NCBI GenBank assembly: GCA_947498125.1
Contig: CANMJH010000001.1
Span: 1-64,000, forward strand
DNA length: 64,000 nucleotides
Source: an uncultured Nioella sp.
Lineage (GTDB): Bacteria; Pseudomonadota; Alphaproteobacteria; Rhodobacterales; Rhodobacteraceae
Reading direction: 5' to 3'
Translations under genes and position numbers: made by a program
In this document: positions 28,916 to 37,402 of the stretch, one piece after another
Position numbering within the stretch: the first letter of the stretch is position 1
Layout of the letters: each line of letters starts with the position of its first letter
The notes under the pieces: generated by a model
The model's input: only the letters and a program-made list of their open reading frames with translations
Told to the model about the DNA's origin: nothing
Databases searched by the model: none

Positions 28916-30210
28916 TGCTTGTCGCAGCAATTTATATAGGCATATTTGTGGTGGCCTATTTCGCCGTTGGCATGTTCTCTAAATTCCGTGAGAGCCAACA
29001 GGATTTTACCTCGCTAAAAACCGTGACCTTTGGGGATGAAAGCGCAGTTCGGCCTAATCGGGCCGCCTCGATCATCTCGGTCTTGTCGATCTTTTTGATC
29101 TGGGGCGCGTTTACTGGGTCGGTCATATCACCGTTTCATGTACCCGGTGCCTTTTTGGGCGAAACCTCTTTTACTTACACCGCTGAAAATGCGGAAGGTG
29201 AGCAGGATGACGCCACAATCAACATCATCGTGCATCCTGTCGGTGAAGAGGTCGAGCCTCCCGCCGGTGCGGGGGAGGGCGATGGCTTTGCCCTTGACGA
29301 TGCTTTTGCCATTGGGGGCGGTCGGTCTAGCCTGCTGGGCGAGGCGACGGATAATGATATTGGCAGTGACGAAGATGGGTTTCGTGTTGTCGCAGTGAAC
29401 GGTGTGCCGCTTTTGCCGGATGACCGCGACGATACAACTGATGAAGGAGCGGTAGAAACTGAAGACGGCGTTGTAACGCTTAGCCGCCGCGGCACCATTC
29501 GCTTTACGCCCAATGCCGGTATGCAGATGGAAGAGATCTGGTTGCCCTCACCAGAAGCGGTCTGGAGCCGTTTGGTCGAGATTGCCTCCGACGGTTATCG
29601 CGACTTCACATTGGCCGAACATCTTGGCTTCTCGCTCTTCCGGGTTCTGGCAGGCTTTGCACTTGGTGCGCTGGTCGGCATCCCGCTTGGCTATGCGATG
29701 GGCCTGTCTGACTGGTTCCGCGGCTGGTTCGACCCAATTGTCGAATTCATGCGACCTGTTCCACCCTTGGCTTTGATCCCTCTGGTGATCATCTGGTTCG
29801 GTATCGACGAAAGTGGGAAGATCTTCCTGCTCTTCCTTGCCGCGCTCTGGATTATGACCATTGCCGCACGGGCAGGGGTGTCGGGCGTTGCCCTTTCCAA
29901 GATCCACGCGGCCTACTCGCTTGGGGCGTCACGCAGCCAGATCATGTTGCATGTGATTATCCCGAACTCGCTGCCTGAGATCTTCACCGGGGCCCGTGTT
30001 GCGATGGGTGTCTGTTGGGGTACGGTTGTGGCGGCCGAACTGGTTGCTGCTGAACAAGGTGCAGGTCAGATGATTGTGGCCGCGTCGAAGTTCCAGCTGA
30101 CCGATATCGTGATCATGGGGATCATCCTGATCGGGATCATCGGCTATGGCATCGACATGCTGATGCGCTATGCCGAACGTCTGCTAGTGCCTTGGAAGGG
30201 AAAAATCTAA
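28915..30210 (+). CDS. tauC: Taurine ABC transporter permease with an inserted extracytoplasmic domain
   Basis: The 431-residue permease is much longer than the usual 250-330. After two N-terminal membrane segments (about 1-22 and 50-72) comes an acidic insert of about 120 residues (roughly 80-205) rich in Gly/Asp, with FTYTAENAEG and the Ig/cadherin-like DNDIGSDEDGFRVVAVNG and GTIRFTPNAG. The normal BPD_transp_1 domain follows, with the EAA loop around GASRSQIMLHVIIPNSLPEI. The insert should face the periplasm and resembles the cadherin-like repeats of surface adhesins. The frame is uninterrupted, so this is a true fusion. Confidence 0.85.
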   Translation: MLVAAIYIGIFVVAYFAVGMFSKFRESQQDFTSLKTVTFGDESAVRPNRAASIISVLSIFLIWGAFTGSVISPFHVPGAFLGETSFTYTAENAEGEQDDATINIIVHPVGEEVEPPAGAGEGDGFALDDAFAIGGGRSSLLGEATDNDIGSDEDGFRVVAVNGVPLLPDDRDDTTDEGAVETEDGVVTLSRRGTIRFTPNAGMQMEEIWLPSPEAVWSRLVEIASDGYRDFTLAEHLGFSLFRVLAGFALGALVGIPLGYAMGLSDWFRGWFDPIVEFMRPVPPLALIPLVIIWFGIDESGKIFLLFLAALWIMTIAARAGVSGVALSKIHAAYSLGASRSQIMLHVIIPNSLPEIFTGARVAMGVCWGTVVAAELVAAEQGAGQMIVAASKFQLTDIVIMGIILIGIIGYGIDMLMRYAERLLVPWKGKI

Positions 30211-30233
30211 GCCTTTCGTACAAACCAAAAGCA

Positions 30234-30262
30234 GGCCTGCCCTACCGGGGCGGGCCTTTTTT
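30234..30262 (+). terminator. Rho-independent terminator behind tauABC
   Basis: GGCCTGCCC pairs with GGGCGGGCC (9 bp, one G-T pair) and is followed by TTTTTT. It lies 24 bp behind the tauC stop, so the next membrane-protein gene needs its own promoter. Confidence 0.9.
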
Positions 30263-30403
30263 CGTTTTGCGGTAGTCGAGAGAGAATTTCTCACAAGTTG
30301 CGCTTTAGTCGGATCACTCAGATCGGCGTCCTGCCTGAGCAAATCTTTTTAGGGACTCTTCGCGAAGAAGTTATATAAGAATGGAAAAGAGGAAGAGGGA
30401 AAA

Positions 30404-31591
30404 ATGCTAACTACAATCATCTCATTCGGGGTCATACTGGCGTTCGCGCTGGTGATCTTCTGTGCGATTAAATGGTGGAATCTGACACTGACGGGCGTTA
30501 CCCCGGTGTCTCTGTTTACCTTTATCGCCATCCTGTTCACGTCCGGTCTTGATGTTGGCCTGATCATGTTTCCGCTGGCTTTCGACTTTCCGCTTTACGC
30601 GGATACTGCAGCAGAACCGGCCTATGCTTTCACCAATCCGCTTGCGATTGAGTTCGGCTTCTGGGGCTTTTTGATCTGGGCGTTCTACTTCCTGACAACG
30701 TTCTATTTCTGTGCCATAGAACCGCGTATCGGGTTCTTTAAGATCCCGTTGGTCAAGATTCTCAATAACCTTGTGATCATCACCACATGTGCCTTCACCG
30801 GCGCATTGTTCCTGATCTACATGCCCTATTACATTTCCGAAGTTGGCGATGGCGAAACCATTTTGCCGGTGTTCTATCTGATCTGCTTCTTGGTCATTCT
30901 GGTGGCCGCGTTCAGCTCAACCGATCTGAAATTCGTGAAGGTTCTTTCGGTCAGTTCAACGGTTCTGTTCTTTGGGTTGATCCTCTACATGTTCCTGAAT
31001 GCAGGGATGAGCGTGGGCGATCTTGCCTCCACCTCCAGCAATATCGGAGGCTATTTCGCGAACCTGCATAAGTTCATTGTTCCGCTGACGGATTACCACG
31101 AGTTCTACCTGTTCTGGTGGTTTGCTTGGTCGATCATGATTGGTCAGTTCGTAAGCCGTTTTGTCGGCGGCCTGAAAACATGGCAACTGCTGGCGTCGTT
31201 GTTGATCTTCCCATCCATTCCGTTGGCGTTGTGGTTTTCGGTTCTGTATTACTACCACCTCAATGGGATCGGAACGGCGGGCTTGCCCAACTGGGCGATG
31301 ACCATTGTCGGGATCGTTTTTGTGATCAACTCGTTTGACTCGCTGATCCGGCTTTATACCGACAATTTGAACCTGACGACTGAGCGGTTCGGAACGGTGT
31401 CCTACGTGTTGGCGAATGCCATTGGCCTTTTTGTGCTTACACTGCTGTTCCAGAGCCAGTGGTTGCAGATCCAATGGGTTGGGACGGTCGTGATCGTGAT
31501 CTACTTGTTGGCACTCGCCTATATGTTCTTTGGCGGGAAACGCGAGAAGCTGAACAATCTGGATGGCAATCCAGAGGTCGCCGCAGAGTAA
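30404..31591 (+). CDS. BCCT-like membrane transporter in the taurine locus
   Basis: The 395-residue integral membrane protein has about ten helices. The segment FYLFWWFAWSIMIGQFVSRF resembles the conserved WWxxWxxxxGxFxxRxS stretch of betaine/choline/carnitine transporters (BCCT), but the protein is about 100-250 residues shorter than that family. It lacks a signal peptide. Its place between tauABC and tpa suggests transport of taurine or a degradation product such as sulfoacetaldehyde, sulfite or acetate. GGAAGAGGG precedes the ATG. Family assignment is moderate; the substrate is inference only. Confidence 0.6.
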   Translation: MLTTIISFGVILAFALVIFCAIKWWNLTLTGVTPVSLFTFIAILFTSGLDVGLIMFPLAFDFPLYADTAAEPAYAFTNPLAIEFGFWGFLIWAFYFLTTFYFCAIEPRIGFFKIPLVKILNNLVIITTCAFTGALFLIYMPYYISEVGDGETILPVFYLICFLVILVAAFSSTDLKFVKVLSVSSTVLFFGLILYMFLNAGMSVGDLASTSSNIGGYFANLHKFIVPLTDYHEFYLFWWFAWSIMIGQFVSRFVGGLKTWQLLASLLIFPSIPLALWFSVLYYYHLNGIGTAGLPNWAMTIVGIVFVINSFDSLIRLYTDNLNLTTERFGTVSYVLANAIGLFVLTLLFQSQWLQIQWVGTVVIVIYLLALAYMFFGGKREKLNNLDGNPEVAAE

Positions 31592-31601
31592 CCTGAAAAC
31601 G

Positions 31602-31643
31602 AAAAAAAGCCCGGCGACCTGTTTTGGTAGCCGGGCTTTTTTT
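31602..31643. terminator. Bidirectional terminator
   Basis: AAAAAAAGCCCGGC and GCCGGGCTTTTTTT flank a 14-base loop. It acts on both strands and separates the convergent BCCT-like gene (plus) and tpa (minus). Confidence 0.92.
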
Positions 31644-31665
31644 GTGCTCTGCAGCGTTGGTGAAA

Positions 31666-33045
31666 TTAGCCAAAAACCTTGGTCAGCGCAGTGTCGACAG
31701 CGCCGGTAATTGCGTCGATATCGTCTGCGGTTGCAATCAGGGCAGGGCTAAAGCAGAGCGTATTATTGAAGCCGGGAACCGAACGGTTGGTGGCCCCAAT
31801 GATCACGCCTTGCGCCATGCAATTGGCCACAACCGCTTGCACATCCTTTTCCGCCGCAGGCTCTTTTGTGCCGCGGTCCATGACCAGTTCGGCGCCGCAG
31901 AACAAGCCCTTGCCGCGTACATCGCCAATCACTTTATGCTTTTCGGACAGAGCGTTGAGGTTATCGATCATCCGCGCACCCATGGCGGTTGTGTTGGCCA
32001 AGAGGTTCTCTTCTTCGATGATTTTCATATTCTCGACGGCTGCTGCCGGCCCTGCTGTGCAACCCCCAAAAGTTGAGATGTCGCGGAAGTAGTTCAGTGG
32101 ATCGCTGCTGTCATCTTTGAACATGTCAAAGACCTCATCCGTCGTCACCATACAAGCAATCGCCGCATAGCCCGAGGCCACGCCTTTCGCCATCGTCACA
32201 AAATCGGGTTTGATGCCGTAATGCTGATAGCCAAACCATGTGCCTGTCCGGCCAACGCCGCAAACGACCTCGTCGATATGCAGTAGGATGTCGTATTTCT
32301 TGCAAATTTCCTGAACGCGGGGCCAGTACCCGTCGGGCGCTTCTATGACGCCGCCGCCTGCCGTAACCGGCTCAAGGCAAAGCGCGCCCACTGTGTCAGG
32401 ACCTTCGCGCAGGATGACGGCCTCAATCTGATCTGCCGCCCATTCGCCGTAGTTTTCCACGTCCACTTGTGCGCGATATTCAAGGCAATGCGGCACCTCG
32501 ACAAAGCCCGGTGTGAAGGGGCCGTATTGGGCATTCCGCTCAAGCTGCCCACCGCCCGACATCGCCGCGATGGTCGAGCCGTGATAGTCGCGCTCGCGAT
32601 AGAGGATCTTGTGCTTCTTTCCGCCATAGCGCTTATGCGCGATTTGCCGAACCATTTTGAAGGCTTTCTCATTCGCCTCCGAGCCTGAGTTTGTATAATA
32701 GACCCGTGACATGCCGGGCATTTTATCTATCAGCATCTCGGCAAAGATCGATCCGGGGATCGACCCTGCTGTATTGGCAAAATAGTTCATTTTAACCAGT
32801 TGATCATAGACGGCTTTGGCAATGCGCTCGCGCCCATAGCCAACATTTACCGTCCAAACAGCCCCCGAAACCGCATCGAGATGCTCTTTGCCGGTCGCAT
32901 CCCAAACCCGCATGCCTTTGCCCTCGACCATGATCTTCGGATCGTTGGTTTCCAGCGGTTTATGCTGCATCAGATGATGCCACAAATGGGCGCGATCGGC
33001 TTCGATCACGGCTGTGAGGTCATTAGGGTTAATTGCGGTGTTCAT
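31666..33045 (-). CDS. tpa: Taurine:pyruvate aminotransferase
   Basis: This PLP enzyme transfers the amino group of taurine to pyruvate, giving sulfoacetaldehyde and alanine. The 459-residue class III aminotransferase shows YYTNSGSEANEKAFK, DEVVCGVGRTG and the PLP Lys in MAKGVASGYAA. The chosen ATG has GAAAGG about 8 bases upstream and gives the usual N-terminus; 47 upstream codons are rejected as non-coding. It is divergent from tauR. The sulfoacetaldehyde acetyltransferase gene (xsc) is not in this window. Confidence 0.9.
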   Translation of the reverse strand: MNTAINPNDLTAVIEADRAHLWHHLMQHKPLETNDPKIMVEGKGMRVWDATGKEHLDAVSGAVWTVNVGYGRERIAKAVYDQLVKMNYFANTAGSIPGSIFAEMLIDKMPGMSRVYYTNSGSEANEKAFKMVRQIAHKRYGGKKHKILYRERDYHGSTIAAMSGGGQLERNAQYGPFTPGFVEVPHCLEYRAQVDVENYGEWAADQIEAVILREGPDTVGALCLEPVTAGGGVIEAPDGYWPRVQEICKKYDILLHIDEVVCGVGRTGTWFGYQHYGIKPDFVTMAKGVASGYAAIACMVTTDEVFDMFKDDSSDPLNYFRDISTFGGCTAGPAAAVENMKIIEEENLLANTTAMGARMIDNLNALSEKHKVIGDVRGKGLFCGAELVMDRGTKEPAAEKDVQAVVANCMAQGVIIGATNRSVPGFNNTLCFSPALIATADDIDAITGAVDTALTKVFG

Positions 33046-33143
33046 GGAGCGGCCTTTCAAAAAGGGCGGTGTGACAAAAAAAGTGTTGAAGAAAATCTGC
33101 GCCTTTCTTTTGCGATCAGATAGGTCCAGTCGGAAACCATTTT

Positions 33144-33185
33144 TGATGCCAGAACGTTGACAAATGACGGGTCGGGCTGGCATCA
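33144..33185. promoter_or_regulatory. Inverted 9-mer pair in the tpa-tauR promoter region, possible TauR sites
   Basis: TGATGCCAG (33144-33152) and its exact complement CTGGCATCA (33177-33185) lie 24 bp apart between the divergent tpa and tauR genes. A further CTGGACCTAT lies on the minus strand at 33120-33129. As I recall, R. capsulatus TauR binds CTGGACTTAA-type direct repeats, so these CTGG-starting elements are candidates for its binding sites. Not proven by sequence alone. Confidence 0.45.
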
Positions 33186-33223
33186 CTTAGAAATCAAGCC
33201 CTCCTCCAGAAAGCTCAATTCCC

Positions 33224-34690
33224 TTGGCCATTCCCGTTGACAGCTTTTTCCTGCCCTCTGACGCCGAGGGCACTTTGCAGCAAAAGGTTCAACGCCTTGT
33301 GGCAGAGGGCATTCTGGCGGGCCGATTTCGCCCCTCTGAAAAGCTTCCATCCAGCAGATCTCTGGCCAAGCATTTGGGTGTCAGCCGCATCACGGTCACC
33401 AATGCCTATACCGAGCTTGTGGCCGACGATTACCTGAATTCAAAAGGCCGATCGGGGTATTTCGTCTCGGATACGGCCCCGGCGCCAGTTGATTTCGAGA
33501 TCGCAGAAAAAGGCGGGCAGGGCGGGTTTGACTGGTCGCGTGGCATTGGTCAGAGATTTTCGAAACCTATGGGTCAACTTCGCCCGACCAATTGGCAATC
33601 CATGCCCTATCCCTTTATCTATGGGCAGGCTGATCCAAGGTTGTTTTCGCATCAGACATGGCGTCAATGCGCCCTTCAGGCGCTTGGGCAAAAAGATTTT
33701 TCGGCACTCACAGCAGACCGATACCAAGAAGATGACGAGCGCCTTTTGGAACATATCCAGCGTCACATCTTGCCCCGCCGCGGGATCGCAGCACGGCGTG
33801 AAGAAATCCTTTTGACGATGGGCGCCCAGAACGCCTTATGGATGTCGGCGCAGATCTTGCTGACGCAGCGCCGCGTTGCGGCCATTGAAAACCCGGGCTA
33901 TCGCGGTTTGCGGGACATTCTGTCTTTGACCCGATGCCGTATGGCGCCGGTTGAGGTCGATCAGCACGGCCTGCCGCCCGACGCATTGCCCGAAGATGTC
34001 GATGTCGTTTATACCACTGTTTCGCATCACTGCCCGACCAATGTCACCATGCCGATCGAACGCCGCCGGGCGCTTTTGGATCTTGCCGCAGAACGAGGAT
34101 TCGTAATTGTCGAAGATGACTATGAGTTCGAGCTGTCCTTTCGCGGCGCAACCTCTCCGGCTTTGAAGTCGATGGATGACACCGGCGCAGTTGTCTATAT
34201 CGGATCCTTCTCCAAATCGCTCTTTCCAGGGCTAAGACTTGGCTACATCGTTGCGTCCGAAGAATTCATCCGCGAGGCCCGTGCCTTGCGCGCCCTTGTC
34301 TTGCGCCATCCGCCCGGCCATATCCAACGCACGGTCGCCTATTTCCTGTCGCTCGGCCATTACGACGCCCAAATCAACCGTATGCGCAAAGCCTACCAAA
34401 CCCGCCGGCAGGTCATGGACGCTGAAATTAAACGCAGCGGGCTTTCTGTTGCAAAACATAGCGGGTCGGGCGGATCGAGCTTTTGGATGACCGTGCCCGA
34501 GGGCGTAAATACCGACATCCTCGCCGACCGTCTTCTGGCCCGAGGCGTCGTGATTGAACCCGGCCGGACATTTTTTGAACAAGACCCCGGCCCAACGCGC
34601 CATTACCGCCTAGCTTATAGCTCGATCAGTTCGGACCAGATACCGGAAGGTATCCAGAGAATTGCCGACGAAATCAGCGCTTTGCAGTAG
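33224..34690 (+). CDS. tauR: MocR-type regulator TauR of taurine use
   Basis: The 488-residue regulator combines a GntR winged helix (about 15-85; PSSRSLAKHLGVSRITVTNAY) with an aminotransferase-like domain that binds PLP; the PLP Lys is visible in GSFSKSLFPGLRLGY. In the family it activates taurine genes. It is divergent from tpa, typical for such activators. The start is probably TTG with a weak ribosome-binding site; no in-frame ATG stands before the helix-turn-helix. Confidence 0.87.
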   Translation: MAIPVDSFFLPSDAEGTLQQKVQRLVAEGILAGRFRPSEKLPSSRSLAKHLGVSRITVTNAYTELVADDYLNSKGRSGYFVSDTAPAPVDFEIAEKGGQGGFDWSRGIGQRFSKPMGQLRPTNWQSMPYPFIYGQADPRLFSHQTWRQCALQALGQKDFSALTADRYQEDDERLLEHIQRHILPRRGIAARREEILLTMGAQNALWMSAQILLTQRRVAAIENPGYRGLRDILSLTRCRMAPVEVDQHGLPPDALPEDVDVVYTTVSHHCPTNVTMPIERRRALLDLAAERGFVIVEDDYEFELSFRGATSPALKSMDDTGAVVYIGSFSKSLFPGLRLGYIVASEEFIREARALRALVLRHPPGHIQRTVAYFLSLGHYDAQINRMRKAYQTRRQVMDAEIKRSGLSVAKHSGSGGSSFWMTVPEGVNTDILADRLLARGVVIEPGRTFFEQDPGPTRHYRLAYSSISSDQIPEGIQRIADEISALQ

Positions 34691-34846
34691 AGAATGCTGC
34701 TCTTGGATGTCCTGAATTTGCCTGACATCATGCCGACGCGCCGCGACACTAGAATAGATCAATTTTTTTTCCCTCGCCCTATGGACAGCCCCGTAGGAAC
34801 CCCCTAGAACGCCCCCACCCGCAAGGAGTTCCTCCTTGCCTCCGGT

Positions 34847-34921
34847 GCCCGGGTAGCTCAGGGGTAGAGCAGTGGATTGAAAATCCTCGTGTCGGTGGTT
34901 CGATTCCGCCCCCGGGCACCA
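34847..34921 (+). tRNA. tRNA-Phe (anticodon GAA), integration target
   Basis: GCCCGGG pairs with CCCGGGC, the anticodon loop TTGAAAA carries GAA, the T-arm reads GGTTCGATTCC, and CCA is encoded; 75 nt. A small hairpin (GCAAGGAG/CTCCTTGC, 34821-34839) stands just upstream. Its 3' 45 bases plus one more are repeated at 49505-49550, marking island integration that left the tRNA intact. Confidence 0.96.
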
Positions 34922-34922
34922 T
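34877..34922 (+). repeat. attL, 46-bp direct repeat in tRNA-Phe
   Basis: It is identical to 49505-49550 over 46 bases, from the anticodon loop (TTGAAAATCC) to CCAT. The flanking bases differ on both sides, which defines the repeat exactly. It is the left end of the integrated island. Confidence 0.93.
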
Positions 34923-35129
34923 TTTTACCAAGTAAAAGCAATGCCTTGTGCAGCTCGCCGCTCAATCGTTCCCGTGCGATTTTCGGTTTGGGTATCACTG
35001 GGGTATCTTTTTTGCCTATGTTCTGCCGCAGATCGCTGAACTAATTTGTTGCACGTATGGAACCGCGATTGGGCCGACCCAGCGGACATTGGGACGGCAA
35101 ATCTGACGCGATCGCTGATTTGCAACTTC

Positions 35130-36614
35130 CTAGGGTTTTTCCAGTGCTTGCAAAACAGAGCGAAAATTCAAAAGGCCCGCTTCCATTTCGTCAACTATTT
35201 CAGCCGCAAGGATGTCTGGCTCTGGCAAATTCTCTAGATCATTCAAGCTCTGATCTTTAAGCCAAAAAATATCAAGACTAGCCTTATCTCGGCTCAAAAC
35301 TTCGGCCACATCGTAGCATCTCCAACGTCCCTCTGGATGCTCCTCGCTCCAAGTCTCTTCACGCGCTTGCCTTTCACCGGGACAATAGCAGGTTACAAAG
35401 TCTTGCAAGTGCTCTTCTGTCATGGGCTTCTTTTTGAGAGTATGGTGAACGTTCGTCCTGTAGTCGTAGACCCAGATCTGATTTGTCTGGGTTTCTTTAC
35501 TCGCTTTCTTATTGTCAAAAAATAGTACGTTCGCTTTAACCCCCTGAGCATAGAAAATCCCGGTTGGAAGTCTAAGAATCGTATGCAGTTCAGTGGCTTG
35601 AAGCAGCTTTCGACGCACTGTTTCACCCGCCCCACCTTCAAATAGTACATTGTCAGGCACGACCACTGCAGCCTGCCCGCTCGTGTTAAGCATCGACCGT
35701 ATGTGCTGCACGAAATTCAGTTGCTTGTTCGACGTCGTAGCCCAGAAATCTTGTCGATTGTATGTAAGCTCGTCTGTTTCCTGCTCATCATCGTCATTTG
35801 TGAAGCTCATTGAGCTCTTTTTGCCAAACGGGGGATTGGCAAAAACATAGTCGACGGTCACCGAAGGCGAAGAAACAAGTGCGTCCGTAGGTAGAACCAA
35901 GCTTTCCCCGTCGATCTCTCCGATGTTGTGGAGAAACATATTCATGAGACACATACGTCTAGTGTTGGCGACAATTTCGTGACCATGAAAGGTTTTGGTC
36001 TTCAAAAACTCTTTATCCACTTTATCGAGCTTGTGATTTTCGGGATTGTTTAAGAAATCGTAAGCGGCCAAGAAGAAACCACCAGTCCCACATGCAGGAT
36101 CCGCGATGGTTTTACGGGGCGCTGGCCTCACGCATTCAACCATAGTCTTGATTAGGGATCGGGGCGTAAAATACTGACCGGCACCAGATTTCGTGTCTTC
36201 CGCATTCTTCTCCAAAAGCCCTTCATAGATGTCACCTTTGACATCAACGGTTTCCATCACCCATTCAACGCTGTCGACCATATCGATGAGACGGAAGAGT
36301 TTGGCAGGGTCTTGGATCTTGTTCTGCGACTTCGTAAAAATTTGGCCGAGCATCCCGTCGCGACTTCCAAGCTCTTGCAGGAGCGCCACGTAGTGCTTTT
36401 CAAGTGCCGCACCTTTCTTACTGGTCAATGAAGGCCAGTCAAATCCGGCCGGGACACCCACGTCCCTGTTACGTGGCGGCTGCTTGTACTCGTCTGCCAT
36501 CTTCAAAAAGATCAAGTAGGTCAACTGCTCGAGGTAGTCACCATACCCTACGCCATCGTCCCGCAATGTTGTGCAGAAGCTCCAAACCTTAGAAATGATC
36601 GGTGCCGTATTCAT
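35130..36614 (-). CDS. hsdM: Type I restriction-modification methylase subunit HsdM
   Basis: The 494-residue N6-adenine methyltransferase subunit has an N-terminal helical domain, SAM-binding DPACGTGGFF (about residue 170) and catalytic NPPFGKK (about 258). It forms M2S for methylation and R2M2S for restriction. Unusually it is the last gene of the operon, separated from hsdS by two Septu-like genes; the start lies 8 bp behind ptuB. The C-terminus ends in EDRS-like acidic text without known function. Confidence 0.93.
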   Translation of the reverse strand: MNTAPIISKVWSFCTTLRDDGVGYGDYLEQLTYLIFLKMADEYKQPPRNRDVGVPAGFDWPSLTSKKGAALEKHYVALLQELGSRDGMLGQIFTKSQNKIQDPAKLFRLIDMVDSVEWVMETVDVKGDIYEGLLEKNAEDTKSGAGQYFTPRSLIKTMVECVRPAPRKTIADPACGTGGFFLAAYDFLNNPENHKLDKVDKEFLKTKTFHGHEIVANTRRMCLMNMFLHNIGEIDGESLVLPTDALVSSPSVTVDYVFANPPFGKKSSMSFTNDDDEQETDELTYNRQDFWATTSNKQLNFVQHIRSMLNTSGQAAVVVPDNVLFEGGAGETVRRKLLQATELHTILRLPTGIFYAQGVKANVLFFDNKKASKETQTNQIWVYDYRTNVHHTLKKKPMTEEHLQDFVTCYCPGERQAREETWSEEHPEGRWRCYDVAEVLSRDKASLDIFWLKDQSLNDLENLPEPDILAAEIVDEMEAGLLNFRSVLQALEKP

Positions 36615-36622
36615 ATTTATTC

Positions 36623-37402
36623 CTAAGCAGTTGCTAAAACGCCCTCGACGAGCGGCTTGTTTTTTTGGGTTTGAAGTATCCGTTTTGCGAACACTGAGAG
36701 CTCCGAATTGGGGTTGATTTTTCGCTTCAGGAAACAGACTGCTGACGTGTACTGCCCTTTTGCTGACATATCACCTTCAGCATACCGCAGCATTGCACGT
36801 TCAGCTTCCACAATCTTTTCCCCAAGTTCCACGGCCAAGTGCCGGCGTGCTTCGGTAAGAGTTGAATGGTTGAGATGGTAGGCATCGATGGATTCTAAAG
36901 CTCGCATTCTTTGGAGGTTCGCTTCGTCTGTAATTTTTGGCACGGTTGTCCCATCGCTGCGGAAGTCCAGAAAATCTGGATCGGTCGCATCGCAAGGATC
37001 TAGAAGAACTGGCACCTCGGCGTGCTCTTCAGCTTCGCAGGTCGCCCGATTGCATCCATCTACTAATGGAAAATCTTTTCCTTTTCCGCCGACTTCACCA
37101 GTTTTTGGGTCAGTGCGGCGGCTATTGCAAAACGTGCAGGCAAATCGAAAGTTGTCGAGCCGAAAAGCGGCCCAATGATATTTCGACTTAGGACGAAAAT
37201 GATCGACAGTTCCGTCAGAACGGATGTCCTTCATCTCACAATAAAAGCACTTCTGCAGCGATGCCTCTTTTAGATTCGCCTTGCAGTCACGCCAAACGTC
37301 GGAGTGTTTTCCAATGTTCTCCTCACCGTCAGCGATAGCCGCAGCAACCTTTTCGGCAAACCCGTTTGGTCCCTGAATATAGGCTAGATCAATAAATCTC
37401 AT
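36623..37402 (-). CDS. ptuB: HNH endonuclease, Septu PtuB-like
   Basis: The 259-residue protein resembles the TIGR02646 / PtuB group of HNH nucleases. The HNH core is clear: CFYC (C52, C55), DHFRPKS (D67, H68), and ACTFCN (C89, C92, N93), where the two CxxC pairs hold a structural zinc. In Septu, PtuB is the nuclease effector gated by the ATPase PtuA. It overlaps the ATPase gene by ATGA, the usual pairing, and is followed by hsdM. Function against phage is inferred from family and partner. Confidence 0.75.
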   Translation of the reverse strand: MRFIDLAYIQGPNGFAEKVAAAIADGEENIGKHSDVWRDCKANLKEASLQKCFYCEMKDIRSDGTVDHFRPKSKYHWAAFRLDNFRFACTFCNSRRTDPKTGEVGGKGKDFPLVDGCNRATCEAEEHAEVPVLLDPCDATDPDFLDFRSDGTTVPKITDEANLQRMRALESIDAYHLNHSTLTEARRHLAVELGEKIVEAERAMLRYAEGDMSAKGQYTSAVCFLKRKINPNSELSVFAKRILQTQKNKPLVEGVLATA

